From: Lepidodermella squamata
Lineage: Eukaryota > Gastrotricha
DNA length: 64,000 nucleotides
Direction of reading: 5' to 3'
Assembly (NCBI GenBank): GCA_047495785.1
Contig: JBLDXI010000042.1
Coordinates: 434,001-498,000 of the forward strand
This document shows positions 1 through 9,929 of the stretch, one piece after another. The translations under genes were made by a program, and so were the position numbers. Numbering within the stretch: position 1 is the first letter of the stretch; every line of letters starts with the position of its first letter. Below the pieces are notes generated by a model. It searched no databases, had not been told where the DNA came from, and saw only the letters and a program-made list of their open reading frames with translations.

Positions 1-523
1 TTGATAACTCCTCGTAGAGCAGGCGTACCTGAGTAGATTGAAGAACAAGCAACAAGAAGTGAACGGCGGGGTTTGACGAATAAATGTTTGGCCAGCCAAG
101 TTTTGGATCATGAGTTTTTTCAAAAAAATGCGCTTAAAATTCAATTATATTGGGCAAAATTGTCAAATTTGTTGGAATTGTTGGAGTTGTAGTGAAAATT
201 TAAATTGTCAAATTTTAAAATTTCAATTTTCGAAAATCGAAATAATTAAATTTTCAAACTTCAATTTTCCAAAATCGAAAATGTTAGCTTATTTTACTTA
301 TATTACTGATTATTATGCTTACAAATATGTCGACTACAGCAGTTTGTTTTTCGGCCTTCGCCACTTCCAATGGCGTGAAGCCGTTTTTGAGCTTCGCGCT
401 CTCGAAAGCACCTTTGATTTGTGCGTTCTTATCAGCACCTTTAGAGAGCAAAAAGAGAACGGCGTCGACGTTCCCCCGACCAGACGCATAGAACAATGGC
501 GTGATGCCATCCTTAGCCGTAGC
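1..523. repeat. Exact direct duplication of 7158-7680
   Basis: Bases 1-523 match 7158-7680 at every base I compared. The copy carries the 5' coding edge of one ankyrin gene (1-55, minus strand), the AT-rich intergenic stretch, and the last codons of a second ankyrin gene. Identity stops after the AGC at 521-523, where a GABA-B-like receptor fragment begins. The repeat may continue left of the window. Because introns and spacer are also identical, it is either very recent or a misassembled haplotype or junction. Confidence 0.95.
284..523 (-). pseudogene. 3' fragment of ankyrin-repeat gene
   Basis: Minus-strand reading gives the last ~80 codons of the ankyrin protein encoded at 7441-8196, including the repeat part with GRGNVDAVLFLLSKGADKN. 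It has no start or N-terminal domain because the duplication ends at 523. The reading frame is fused out of frame to the receptor fragment. It is a non-functional fragment unless the junction is an assembly artefact. Confidence 0.85.
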
Positions 524-1016
524 ATTTCCCAACTGATTTGATGAAATTTATCAGTCCGATATTCGTATTTTCCATCGGCATTTGAATTCGATAGATGTTG
601 GAATACAACGATCGTTGCGCTATGAAACCTGGCGCGGTGCAGCCATGCGTGAACATCGTGAAGAAATTCGCTTTAGCCGCGACGGCTACGTTACCGCAGC
701 CTGTGCTTGGCCCGACAACTATCGGAGCGACAGAGGATGAAGTCGAGTTTGAGAGGAAGTTCGCGAAGCTTGCGGCTGATTTTGTAGCTAGATAACCTTC
801 GTCACCAACAGCCATTGTCAGCTCGTAATTCGGTAGAATATCAGCCCGGGAATTGACTTCATCTATAACGATTTGCATCGAAGCTTGGCAAACAGCTGAT
901 GTGGACGGCTCCTGGCCTGTTTTCGCAAGCAATGTCAGTATCGAGAGCTGTTTTGGCTTAAGAAGCCCTGACGCTGCGCCAAGCGATACTGTCAAAAGTA
1001 AAACGCTCAATTTCAT
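524..1016 (-). pseudogene. GABA-B-like receptor, N-terminal fragment
   Basis: From the Met at 1016 the minus strand encodes a signal peptide (MKLSVLLLTVSLGAASG) and the first lobe of a periplasmic-binding-type (ANF_receptor) ligand domain. Recognisable parts are 'ILPNYELTMAVGDEG' and 'VGPSTGCGNVAVAAK'. It aligns by eye with the receptor at 49.3-51.6 kb but is clearly a different paralogue. It is cut at 'FIKSVGK', exactly where the duplicated ankyrin segment begins, so no transmembrane domain is present. It is a truncated gene created by rearrangement or misassembly; the domain assignment is by motif memory. Confidence 0.7.
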
Positions 1017-1235
1017 GTCAAGTGACAAAACTAGAAGTGACTTTTGAATTGAATTTATCTAAAGCTCTAGATGTGAAATTCGATCTTCCGTATCGGCTTC
1101 CTTCCGAATGGGCCTCATGCAGGAAGAACATGATGTTTTCAAGAATTGCACACGTGGTTCAATTCGATTTCCGCAAACGGACCTAAGATAAAAAAAACCT
1201 TGATCCAAAGTTGTTAACTGCTTTTATTCAATGAA

Positions 1236-3619
1236 TCACGCTCCACGCATCAGTCCGATGATAGGCGACTCAAACGCAACAGAAAACACGGTCGATACAA
1301 TGAAAGTTGATACAAGTGTACCTAAAAAGCCGTAAATCGCTGTTAAATCAGTTAGATGAATAGGGCGACGAGCTGATTGAATGAAGTACATTAAAACCAA
1401 AGGATGAATAAGATACGCGGCATAGGACAGGCGAGCTGGTAGCGCCCAGACCCGCCAGTTAAGCATCCAACCTATAATCCCGGCCTTATTCAAGGCACAA
1501 GCGATTACAATCCAACCTAAAGCTACACCCCAGGCAGTTCTTGCAAAGGCGTTGAAGATGCAATCCACCCAAATAGGGTCTATCCTATACCCAAGATACT
1601 GCCCATGAGGTCCGTAGATACCTGCGCCAATTGTGGTTAAACAGATGGCCCAGCCTATGATTTGAAGCCACTTACTACGGAAAATCTTGTCTAAGATAGG
1701 CCGATGTTTGACCAGAACGTGGCAAATCATTACCCCTGCGATATAAGGCCCTAGTCTCGTGTACGGTTTAACATAGTAAATCTCGTACTGGCGAACGTAG
1801 TCTTTCGGCTCTTCGTTGAATTCAATCAAAAGATCTTGGTAGTCATTAGGGGCGACATTGACAGCCGGTAGTCGGTAGATTGCGGTTAAAACCGCTGAGC
1901 TAACCATTTGAATGACTAACAAGGTCCAGCTTAACCCCCAACCGTAAACCGGCCATTTCTTGAAGGCGAAAACGATGAAGGGTAGGATTATGAATAGCTG
2001 CATGTCTACGGCTAGGTACCACGACCAGCCCACACAGGGTCTGATGAGGCGGTAGAAATTGTTGATGTACAGAATGTTAGACCACCAGTTCTCTTCACAG
2101 GGTCCGTCATTACCCTGGAAGTAGAATGGGCCGTTGCCTATATAAGCCCAAAGGCCGACATCTATCAAAATCATAGCGACGTAGGGTGGGGTAAGTCTGA
2201 TGTAGCGGTACAGATAAATGATTGGCAGCGAGCCAAAAAATTTACAGGTCTCGGCTGAAATTTTGCGACATAGCGACCAGTAACCCAAAAAGCCGGAGAG
2301 GAAGAAGAAAGAATCTACAGAGAAGTAGCCGTTGATTATAAACATATTGGTCCAGTAGTACGATAGGTAATTGATTTCAGTTAAATTGTCTATATCTGTT
2401 ATATGGTACAGGTACCAATGAGCTAGGATGACCCAGAACAAACTCAAGGATCGTATGGCGTTGATAGAGGCGAAATTTGGTTGGTGAAGAGCCAATTTAG
2501 GCAAAGGTTCACGATCTTCGGGCGGAATTTTCAAGAGTTTTTCCAAGTTAGCCAATGGGGAGAAACATAATAGAAGATCGGAAAAGTGACTCCTGATAGT
2601 GAGCTTCTTTTCATCGGGAATTTTTGCGCTTTTTTCTGGCTTCGGCGTGAATCTTCGGATCAGGTCGACGATGAAACCACACAGCAACAGAAATCCAACA
2701 ACAGATAAGCAAGTTCTGTTAAGCAAAAAGGTCAAATATTAAATTTCTCTCTAATATTCAAAATTTACTAAAATTATATTTTCAAAATTTTCGAATTTTT
2801 AAAAAATTAGTGAATTTATTAGAAAATTCAAAAATAAAGACTTTGAGTAGAATCCTTCTTTTGGATTAAAATAAAAAATATTGACTTATTTTACAATTTT
2901 TTCACTATTTTTCCTCGCTAAATCTTTCGTAACTTACATTGCGACATAGGTTGACGTTCTCAGTGGTATTTCTTGCTTTTGACAGTACGTCAAACCTGCC
3001 TCTGGTCCCATGTTCAATGGCTGTAGTACTGCAGTTAGAATTGCGTTCAAGCTCTCTTCATCGCATCTAGTTGACGCGCACATTCCAATGTAGAGACCCT
3101 CTGTCAGCTGCCACATTTGATCGTTGATGTACTCTGGCGCATCGATTCGGCCTACGGCGAAATAACAGTAATTCGGCGCTAGTTCGGTTTTGAATGGAGG
3201 TCGTTGCATTGGAGGGATACTCTGGCATTGGTCGAAATCTCCGTACCACCTTAAAGCACCAGAATTCATTCCAGAAGGTTTCTGGCCTGTAGAATCCTTA
3301 TCTGAAAATTCAGTAAAATTGTAGGATTTTTCAAATCGAACCTCGAAAATTCACAATTTTTCACCACTGGGAACTTGGTCTCGTTCGCAGTCAAGACCCA
3401 TCGGATGTCTTGAAAGCATTCGGTTGCTGAGTCCCGAACTTGCCCATTGTAATTCGATATCAGATCGAACACTGTGTGCCAATTGATCTCAAATGCGTAG
3501 TTTTTCCTCTGGCTTGAAAGCCGGTTCAAAGCTTGAAAATAGGACGTGCTGGGTGATAAATCATCATGCCCACCAGCCAAAATAGCTAGGGGGAAAAGCG
3601 CAAACCTTATCCATAGCAT
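1236..3619 (-). CDS. NRF-6-like O-acyltransferase (acyltransferase 3 family)
   Basis: Three exons on the minus strand: 3619-3355, 3301-2938 and 2715-1236. The junctions I chose (T|GTGAAT, AT|GTAAGT; acceptors TTTCAG, TTAACAG) keep one frame of 702 codons. The product has a signal peptide (MLWIRFALFPLAILAGG), a cysteine-containing NRF domain ('WYGDFDQCQS', 'CYFAVGR', 'MCASTRCDE'), then a multi-pass acyltransferase-3 domain starting near 'INAIRSLSLFWVILAHWYLY' with about ten hydrophobic segments. The active-site-like His is in 'VILAHW'. The C. elegans NRF-6/NDG-4 family acts in lipid and drug transport across the intestine; a role here is inference. Length fits the family (600-800 aa) and the model is unbroken. 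Confidence 0.9.
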
Positions 3620-3892
3620 ATTTGTGATACTAAGCAGAATTTTTCCCTAGGTTCTCCATAGCTTCCTGTTTTATCGCTACCCATGAACCCAGAGTAAGTA
3701 CTAATTAATTGAGATAACGAGAGTAATTATAGCCGTGGGAAAATGATATTATTGCGATAAGTTCAATTTTCCGATTCTTAACCTCACTGAGTAGTGATTC
3801 ATCTTTTCGGGCATGTTTTGAATTCAAATTAGGAGTTTAGAAATGCGAGACTATCGGATCATGATGCTTGGGGTAGACTTTATTCCGAAACT

Positions 3893-4198
3893 ATGGCCAA
3901 CAGTTCTGTACTCATTTCTGTATCCCTTCTGCTTCTGATTGAGCTGGCTCTCGGCTGCTGGCCCGGCTACAACGATTTCGGCATTTCTTGTCCAGAAGGT
4001 TGTGAGTACAATGCGAACAAGGACGTTTGCAACTGCCCGGATGATGTGAGCCGAATCCTAATGGCCCGGCCTGTATGCAAGCCAAACTGCTCTTGGTCGC
4101 CAAGTCTGGGCCGCTGTAAATGCAACGTTGCGCGTGGACGCTGCCGTCCGCCTTGTTGGTGGAGCGCTACTGAATGGCAATGCATTTGCCAAAGATGA
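3893..4198 (+). CDS. Small secreted Cys-rich protein, three C-x3-C-x8-C-x-C modules
   Basis: A single-exon gene of 101 codons. An N-terminal signal peptide (MANSSVLISVSLLLLIELAL) is followed by three tandem modules: CPEGC..CNC, CKPNC..CKC and CRPPC..CIC. Each has exactly eight residues between the second and third Cys and an aromatic residue near the second Cys. The mature part has 13 cysteines. AATAAA-like signals follow near 4290. I do not recognise the family; spacing suggests a disulfide-stabilised extracellular peptide. A relative lies 500 bp downstream on the same strand. Start choice: first ATG, directly before the hydrophobic segment. Confidence 0.8.
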   Translation: MANSSVLISVSLLLLIELALGCWPGYNDFGISCPEGCEYNANKDVCNCPDDVSRILMARPVCKPNCSWSPSLGRCKCNVARGRCRPPCWWSATEWQCICQR

Positions 4199-4705
4199 GA
4201 AGCCCTGAATATAAATAACCGCTTTTTCATCCTGAAAGTCACCATCAAACTAAGCTATAGACTATGAAATATCGGAAACTCCTGCAAAACTAATAAAAGG
4301 CTTTCAGTTCAAATGTATTTTGGTGGATTTTGGTATCAATTATGATTGAGTTTACTGAGATTTACGCTCACTTCAGCAAATTTTGAAATGTCCTCTTGGA
4401 CGTAGGTATGCCTTGATCCTTGACATTGACACGATTTCTGAACCGTTGCCATCAGATGACAGAGAAAGGGCGGTCTCTGAGAGATGACAGATCGATTAAA
4501 GTCCTCAATCGCCAAAATTCTAAAAGTTCGCAATGCTATAGCGATTCCCGCGATTTTTCAGCTTTGAATTACTAATCCCTCATTTTTCATTTCTGATTCT
4601 AATACTATTATGAGGCATATCATGATGCTAGTCACGCTTCGTGGTTGATTAAATTTACCATGCTTATACACCCAGACGCCCGTGTTTGTTAAGCTGTGAA
4701 CACAA
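4199..4705. other. Intergenic spacer
   Basis: Nothing coding is recognised. It should hold the 3' end of the upstream Cys-rich gene (TAATAAAAGG near 4290) and the promoter of the next one. Confidence 0.6.
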
Positions 4706-5023
4706 ATGAATTTCTTGCTTTTCCAACTTTGTTTTGCCGCTGTGGTCGTCAACGTGGCGATTTGTCAATACGACTACGGCAACAATTTGAATTACAACAT
4801 CGAGTATGGCGCCGCGCGGTGTGCGAATGGCTGCACGTGGTTCATAGATACTGGCAAATGTGATTGTTCCGCCTTGCCGCAAACTGGCCGATTTGCGGGC
4901 CGACGTCGACCCGTCATTAAGGGGTGGCGGGGCCCTCCTCCAGGCGGCTGTCGCCCCGAGGGCTGCAGATGGTCGACCGTGAATGCCAGGTGCATGTGCG
5001 GACGATTCATCGGCAGCTACTAG
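4706..5023 (+). CDS. Small secreted Cys-rich protein, two modules with Gly/Pro/Arg linker
   Basis: A single-exon gene of 105 codons with signal peptide MNFLLFQLCFAAVVVNVAIC. It has a Tyr/Asn-rich stretch, then module CANGC-x8-CDC, a Gly/Arg/Pro-rich linker (residues ~63-84), and CRPEGC-x8-CMC. The x8-C-x-C spacing matches the neighbour at 3893-4198, so the two are tandem relatives with different linkers. It ends just before TAATAAATAAAA (polyadenylation). Function unknown; a secreted, possibly cationic defence or matrix peptide is conceivable, but nothing shows it directly. Confidence 0.8.
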   Translation: MNFLLFQLCFAAVVVNVAICQYDYGNNLNYNIEYGAARCANGCTWFIDTGKCDCSALPQTGRFAGRRRPVIKGWRGPPPGGCRPEGCRWSTVNARCMCGRFIGSY

Positions 5024-5474
5024 ATCTTCGGTAATAAATAAAACGGCATCGCTGACCTTCATCTTGATGCGAGGTCTGAAATGATCCAATCTGGCAAAGC
5101 TGTGTTTAACATTGAACAAATATGATGTCGCAAACCACATACAGCCGAAAAATGAAGATTTTTCAGCTTGAAAGCCATTCGAGTTTCTATATATTGCCAG
5201 TTCCGGTTTCATTTACGCTTTCCATTCGAATTGCGACGAATCCATGGCGAGGCTGGACTAAGCGATCTCCCGTTGAAGCCTCGCAAATACTTGAAGGGAA
5301 TGTGCCAACCCGAATGCCCAGTTGAAAATCCAACACACCCACACACAACCATAGGCTCCGTATAGAGGAATTATGAATATTTCTGAAACCCTCTTTGCCG
5401 CCTCAGGAGAGACTGAAGAGTAATTTTGAATAGCGCGAATAATTAGGGGCATTAATTACGCAAACGTGGTACTC
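5024..5474. other. Intergenic spacer
   Basis: Polyadenylation signals of the upstream gene lie at the left edge. Otherwise only short chance reading frames are present. Confidence 0.5.
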
Positions 5475-5916
5475 ATGATACATTTCAGCAGCCGTTTCCA
5501 GATTGTCACGTGACATCGCCCTGCATGTGATAGATTGCAGCAGTCACCTCATCACTTTCCTCTCTGGCCTGATTTAATGATCTGCTGGTCCGCAATATCT
5601 CACTTTTATAGCTCTTTTGGCCGTCCGCTACGCCCATACGCCTTTGCCTCCATTTAGCCTGGTGCATTCCTCACGGGCCTCTGCTTCGCGACCGTGACCT
5701 TTGGGGAAGCAAACTGTGTTCGTCTTGCTTTTGATTGTGATTGTTTTTCACTCGCCAGGCCAGCCCTTTCCATCAAAGCATGAACCACTAGAGTAGCCTT
5801 AACTAGAGTAGAGTTGGATAACACGTGAAATCAATGGAGAATTAAATCTTGCATGCAAATTGTATCTTACGAATTACGAAAGGGGCAATGATTAAAACAA
5901 GCTTAGCCGTGATGTT
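5475..5916 (-). pseudogene. MAKL-family secreted peptide, broken copy
   Basis: The minus strand resembles the gene at 14054-14396 throughout. The first exon reads like that of its relatives, but the start codon is ACG (5911-5916 region), and exon 2 has TGA where the relative has the Trp of 'PGEWKT'. A second stop truncates the last module. The conserved 3'-UTR element is still present at 5508-5553. At least three independent lesions make it a pseudogene rather than a sequencing slip. Confidence 0.75.
5508..5553 (-). promoter_or_regulatory. Conserved MAKL-family 3'-UTR element
   Basis: Minus strand reads GATGAGGTGACTGCTGC, then ~17 variable bases, then GCAGGGCGATGTCACGTG. The same element follows five other family genes at the same relative place. 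Confidence 0.6.
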
Positions 5917-6306
5917 TCGAGAGTTTTCCACGGTGGTGAAATTCGAACTCAATCAGCGAACTTCGAACCACATGCGAGCGAAAGTAGCAGAAATGTGTGG
6001 TTTCAGGCTCAAGATTGTATAGCTGAAAGTTCCGAGAGTGGTAAACATGAGCCCCAGGTCGGGCCTGTCCATGGGTAGCCTTTGAGGGATCAGAGACCAC
6101 AGCCTAAGAATGACGCAAGAAGTTTGAAAATCCCTGTAACAGAGGCTTCTGTTTCTAATAAAAAGGTCTCCGAGTTAAAAAAAAGATTTCTGATTTATTT
6201 CTAGTAATACTGTGACGGTAATAATATAGTGGCATTACGATAGGTTATGATGTAGTTGAATTCTGCTTTTCCTTAACTTGAATGTTTTTTCGTTGAGATG
6301 CCGTGT

Positions 6307-7212
6307 TCAGCATTCAGCAAGTTCATTGGCCCGAGTTGCACCTCGCGCCGTCAGCAGTTCCGCAATTTCGGCATGGTCACGACAAATCGCCAGGTCGAGC
6401 TCAGATCTCCCTTCGCTATCAATAATCTGCGCATTTGCACCGCGCTCCAACAACAGGCGTACGACCTCGACGCGCCCATTGTAGACCGCCATGGTCAACG
6501 CCGTCCAGCCATCCTTAGTCGTAACCTCCATGTTCGCGCCTTTGTCCAACAACAGACGAACTAGCTCCAGTTTGTCATTAGCGGCCGCCTTCATCAAAGC
6601 CGTCCTGCCGTAGATATCCTGGACGCCGATGTTCGCGCCGCGCTCCAGCAACAGCTGTGTCGTCTCGGCGTACCCATAGTTGGCTGCCCATAACAACGCC
6701 GTCCAGCCTGTGGGATCCGTGGCCTCGATGTTGGCACCACGGTCCAGTAATAGACGCACAACCCCGGCATTTTTGGCCGCTATAATCAACACCGGGTGCC
6801 CATTGTACTCTGCCTTGGCATCGATGCTCGCGTTGCGCTCGACCAGCAGTCGCGCTACTTCGAGATGCCCCTGGTCGGCCGCCAGCATCAACGGCGTCAA
6901 GCCGCGGTCTTCCACGGCATCGAACTCCGCCCCGCGATCAGCGAGCAGCTGAATAATTTCCAGCCGTTGCTCTGGTTCGCGCGTCACGCACTGAGTTAAG
7001 CGGTGAAGCAGAGTACCGTTTCTAATCCAGAACGAGGGACAATATTGGTGTAGCCTGGGATCTCGCCAGTTCGGGTCGAAGTTGTCGTCGGTTGCCGCGT
7101 CGATGGCCGCCACAAGTCGCCGCGCCTCAGTCACGTTCAGGGCCTCGCCAACTGCCGTTGATAACTCCTCGTAGAGCAGGCGTACCTGAGTAGATTGAAG
7201 AACAAGCAACAA
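6307..7212 (-). CDS. Ankyrin-repeat protein A
   Basis: About 300 codons. A short hydrophobic start is followed by a non-ankyrin N-terminal region (~residues 1-90: 'YEELSTAVGEALNVTEARR', 'GTLLHRLTQC'). Six or so ankyrin repeats run from 'GLTPLMLAADQGHLEVARLL' to the C-terminus, with canonical TALxxA and VxLLLxxGAN motifs. The true start is unclear: no ATG opens this frame, and CTACTCAG|GTACGCCTG at ~7190 looks like a splice acceptor, so an upstream first exon is likely. It is paralogous to the gene at 7441-8196 in the same orientation. Ankyrin repeats bind proteins; no partner can be inferred. Confidence 0.8.
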   Translation of the reverse strand: MLLVLQSTQVRLLYEELSTAVGEALNVTEARRLVAAIDAATDDNFDPNWRDPRLHQYCPSFWIRNGTLLHRLTQCVTREPEQRLEIIQLLADRGAEFDAVEDRGLTPLMLAADQGHLEVARLLVERNASIDAKAEYNGHPVLIIAAKNAGVVRLLLDRGANIEATDPTGWTALLWAANYGYAETTQLLLERGANIGVQDIYGRTALMKAAANDKLELVRLLLDKGANMEVTTKDGWTALTMAVYNGRVEVVRLLLERGANAQIIDSEGRSELDLAICRDHAEIAELLTARGATRANELAEC

Positions 7213-7440
7213 GAAGTGAACGGCGGGGTTTGACGAATAAATGTTTGGCCAGCCAAGTTTTGGATCATGAGTTTTTTCAAAAAAATGCGCTTAAAATTCA
7301 ATTATATTGGGCAAAATTGTCAAATTTGTTGGAATTGTTGGAGTTGTAGTGAAAATTTAAATTGTCAAATTTTAAAATTTCAATTTTCGAAAATCGAAAT
7401 AATTAAATTTTCAAACTTCAATTTTCCAAAATCGAAAATG

Positions 7441-8196
7441 TTAGCTTATTTTACTTATATTACTGATTATTATGCTTACAAATATGTCGACTACAGCAGT
7501 TTGTTTTTCGGCCTTCGCCACTTCCAATGGCGTGAAGCCGTTTTTGAGCTTCGCGCTCTCGAAAGCACCTTTGATTTGTGCGTTCTTATCAGCACCTTTA
7601 GAGAGCAAAAAGAGAACGGCGTCGACGTTCCCCCGACCAGACGCATAGAACAATGGCGTGATGCCATCCTTAGCCGTAGCCTCGATGTTCGCCTTGTGCT
7701 CTAGCAACAAGCGTATAACGTCGACGTTTCCGCTGTAGGCCGCCTGATGCAACGCCGTGAAGCCATCTGTATTGGCATCGATGCTCGCGTTGCGCTCGAG
7801 CAGCAGCCTCACTGCTTCGACGTGCCCATTCGCGGACGCCGACATCAACGCCGTCCAGCGTGAGTTACCTTCCTTCGCATTGACATCAGCACCACGATCA
7901 ATGTAAAGCTGAGCGATTTCTAGCCGCTGCTCAGCTTGCCGTGACGCTTCTGCACATTGCATCAAGCGGTGAAGTAGCGTGCCGTCTTGTAGGTAGAATG
8001 GATGTTCGCATGTGTTGTGTGAGTATGGATCGATCCAGTTGGCGTCGAACTGGCCGTTTGACGCTGTGTCGATCTCTTCCACGAGTCGCTTCACTTCAGT
8101 CACGTTCAGAGTCTCCCCACTTGCGGTAGACAATTGCTCATAGAGCTCATGAATCTGTGTAGGGAGAAACAGAAATCCAAGATAAGTAAGCACCAT
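7441..8196 (-). CDS. Ankyrin-repeat protein B
   Basis: From the ATG at 8196 the minus strand encodes 251 residues: a hydrophobic N-terminus (MVLTYLGFLFLPTQ), the same ~90-residue pre-ankyrin region as protein A ('HELYEQLSTASGETLNVTE', 'GTLLHRLMQC'), four ankyrin repeats with NASIDAN/ANIEAT-type loops, and a hydrophobic tail 'VDIFVSIIISNISKIS'. CCTACACAG|ATTCATG could instead be an acceptor of a 36-bp intron after ATG, so the N-terminus is uncertain. Its 3' part is duplicated exactly at 284-523. The hydrophobic start suggests secretion, unusual for an ankyrin protein. Confidence 0.8.
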   Translation of the reverse strand: MVLTYLGFLFLPTQIHELYEQLSTASGETLNVTEVKRLVEEIDTASNGQFDANWIDPYSHNTCEHPFYLQDGTLLHRLMQCAEASRQAEQRLEIAQLYIDRGADVNAKEGNSRWTALMSASANGHVEAVRLLLERNASIDANTDGFTALHQAAYSGNVDVIRLLLEHKANIEATAKDGITPLFYASGRGNVDAVLFLLSKGADKNAQIKGAFESAKLKNGFTPLEVAKAEKQTAVVDIFVSIIISNISKIS

Positions 8197-9518
8197 AGAG
8201 AACGTAGTGATCAGAGTGCGCACTCACGCTTTTTTCTTGAAACAAAAATTTTTTTTGTGTGTGCGCGCATCTTTTTTGAAAACATGCATGTTTTACAGTG
8301 TAATCTTGTGTTTTTCAACATTTTTCCGCGGAAATAGGCCGTCCAGTATTTTATGTCAAGTGACACCTTCCGAATAATTCAAACCTGCTCTTTCATGTAA
8401 TAATGGCCGCTTATTGCCGAAAATTACCTGTCCTGGCGATTTCCCAATGGATATCGAATTGCCCCCTATGAGGTCGTCCTCACTCACTTAGCTATTAGCA
8501 GTTACTAGTAACTACCAATGTCCCGGTTTGGATACTGTAAGATTCTTCATGAAACACGCTTTCCGCAGATATATAAAACTCATACTTTTGGCCACGCTAT
8601 GCGTGCAAAATGAGCCTTGAACTTCAGCGCATTTTATTCTGATTTTTCGGAGCAATTGAAAATTGAGCTTTGAAAGTTAAATATTTCTTCAGCGATTTTT
8701 CAGTTTTTATTACAAAGCGTGCTGAGTTCGTTGTTTAGCCTTCCTGAACTAATTTTACATGAGCTTTTCAAATATTTCGGTTTCAGACCTATAACTCGCT
8801 TCCATTATCGGCAAAAACGGGGGAATCTAATGTGGCAACTGAATCTTGGGAAACTTCCAATTTCAGGTTCCTGTGGAGGCACTGGTATAACTTGGTCTGC
8901 TGTTTTGAGCTTTCAGCTAGATTCCTCACCTTCAAATATCCTAAATGAGATTCAACTGAGTGCGTGAGGTTATCATTAGTGTGTGCAGTGAAGCAAATTA
9001 CGAGTGTATGCCAATAATTCAGATTTTTGAGAGCGCATTTCGAAAATTTGCATTTTTGGTCGAAGAATTTTTGAGACTGTGTTTCTCGACAACCATGATA
9101 GCTACGAACGCCGTTCAGATATCAATTTACTCCTTGTGCCTTGATCTTTGCAATAACAATAAAATTTCACCTGATTAACGCTTCTGATAAGGTGGATAGC
9201 TCGTTTTTCGGTGCAACAGGTCGCTAACGTGTTTGCATTTGTAAGTCGGAGAACTCATGATACGAAAATTTCGGCATGGTGGGATTTTCAGGAAGCGATA
9301 GAGCGAGAAAGGATCTACGTGATGCATATAATGAGAAAGAAAAATAAAACGGCCGATTTCAAGTAAAAATCATCGAAAAAATCAAAATTTGCATGTAAAA
9401 GTGCTATCCAAGGTTGTCGAAAAATTCGGCATTTAGAATTAGGGAGGGGTTTTTCATTTATTTTTTGTTTCAATTTAGCATCGTGAGTGCGCACTCTGAT
9501 CACTACGTTCTCTATGGT
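8192..9518. repeat. 37-bp perfect inverted repeat flanking 1.25 kb
   Basis: 8192-8228 and 9482-9518 are exact reverse complements over 37 bases. The left arm covers the 5' leader and ATG of ankyrin gene B. The right arm is the same leader in the opposite orientation, followed there by GGTAAGCAC, which resembles a splice donor right after the ATG. The enclosed DNA (8229-9481) is AT-rich; I recognise no gene in it. Confidence 0.85.
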
Positions 9519-9929
9519 AAGCACTAACTAGGATTCAGTGCGAGATCTCGAGCTCTCTTCACCCGAGTTTGCGGGGAAATACGCAATGAAAATCATGATC
9601 CAGAAGTTTGAATATTAAAATCGAAATTAAAATGTAGGACAATTTTCAAATTTTGAAGTTCTGTGCAATTCAATTTCAGTTTCAGACTCTGTACAATTTA
9701 GAGTTTCGAAATTTCGATTTTCATTTTGATTATATGTCGATCAATCGATTGGGAAATGTTGGGTGTAGGGCTTTGGGTTAGGGCGACGTTAGGTTTGGGG
9801 TTAGAGTTAAGGGGGTCGCTATGCATCGAATCGAAGGTTTCAGGAGGTTTCAAATGTGAATACGCACAACTATTTCCCTGGCTAATTCGTAGACATGGAA
9901 TACATCTTGTCACTCAACCTAGCAGATCT
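9519..9929. other. Intergenic, AT-rich
   Basis: No gene recognised. A G/T-rich stretch with several TTAGG words lies at 9770-9815. Confidence 0.4.
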
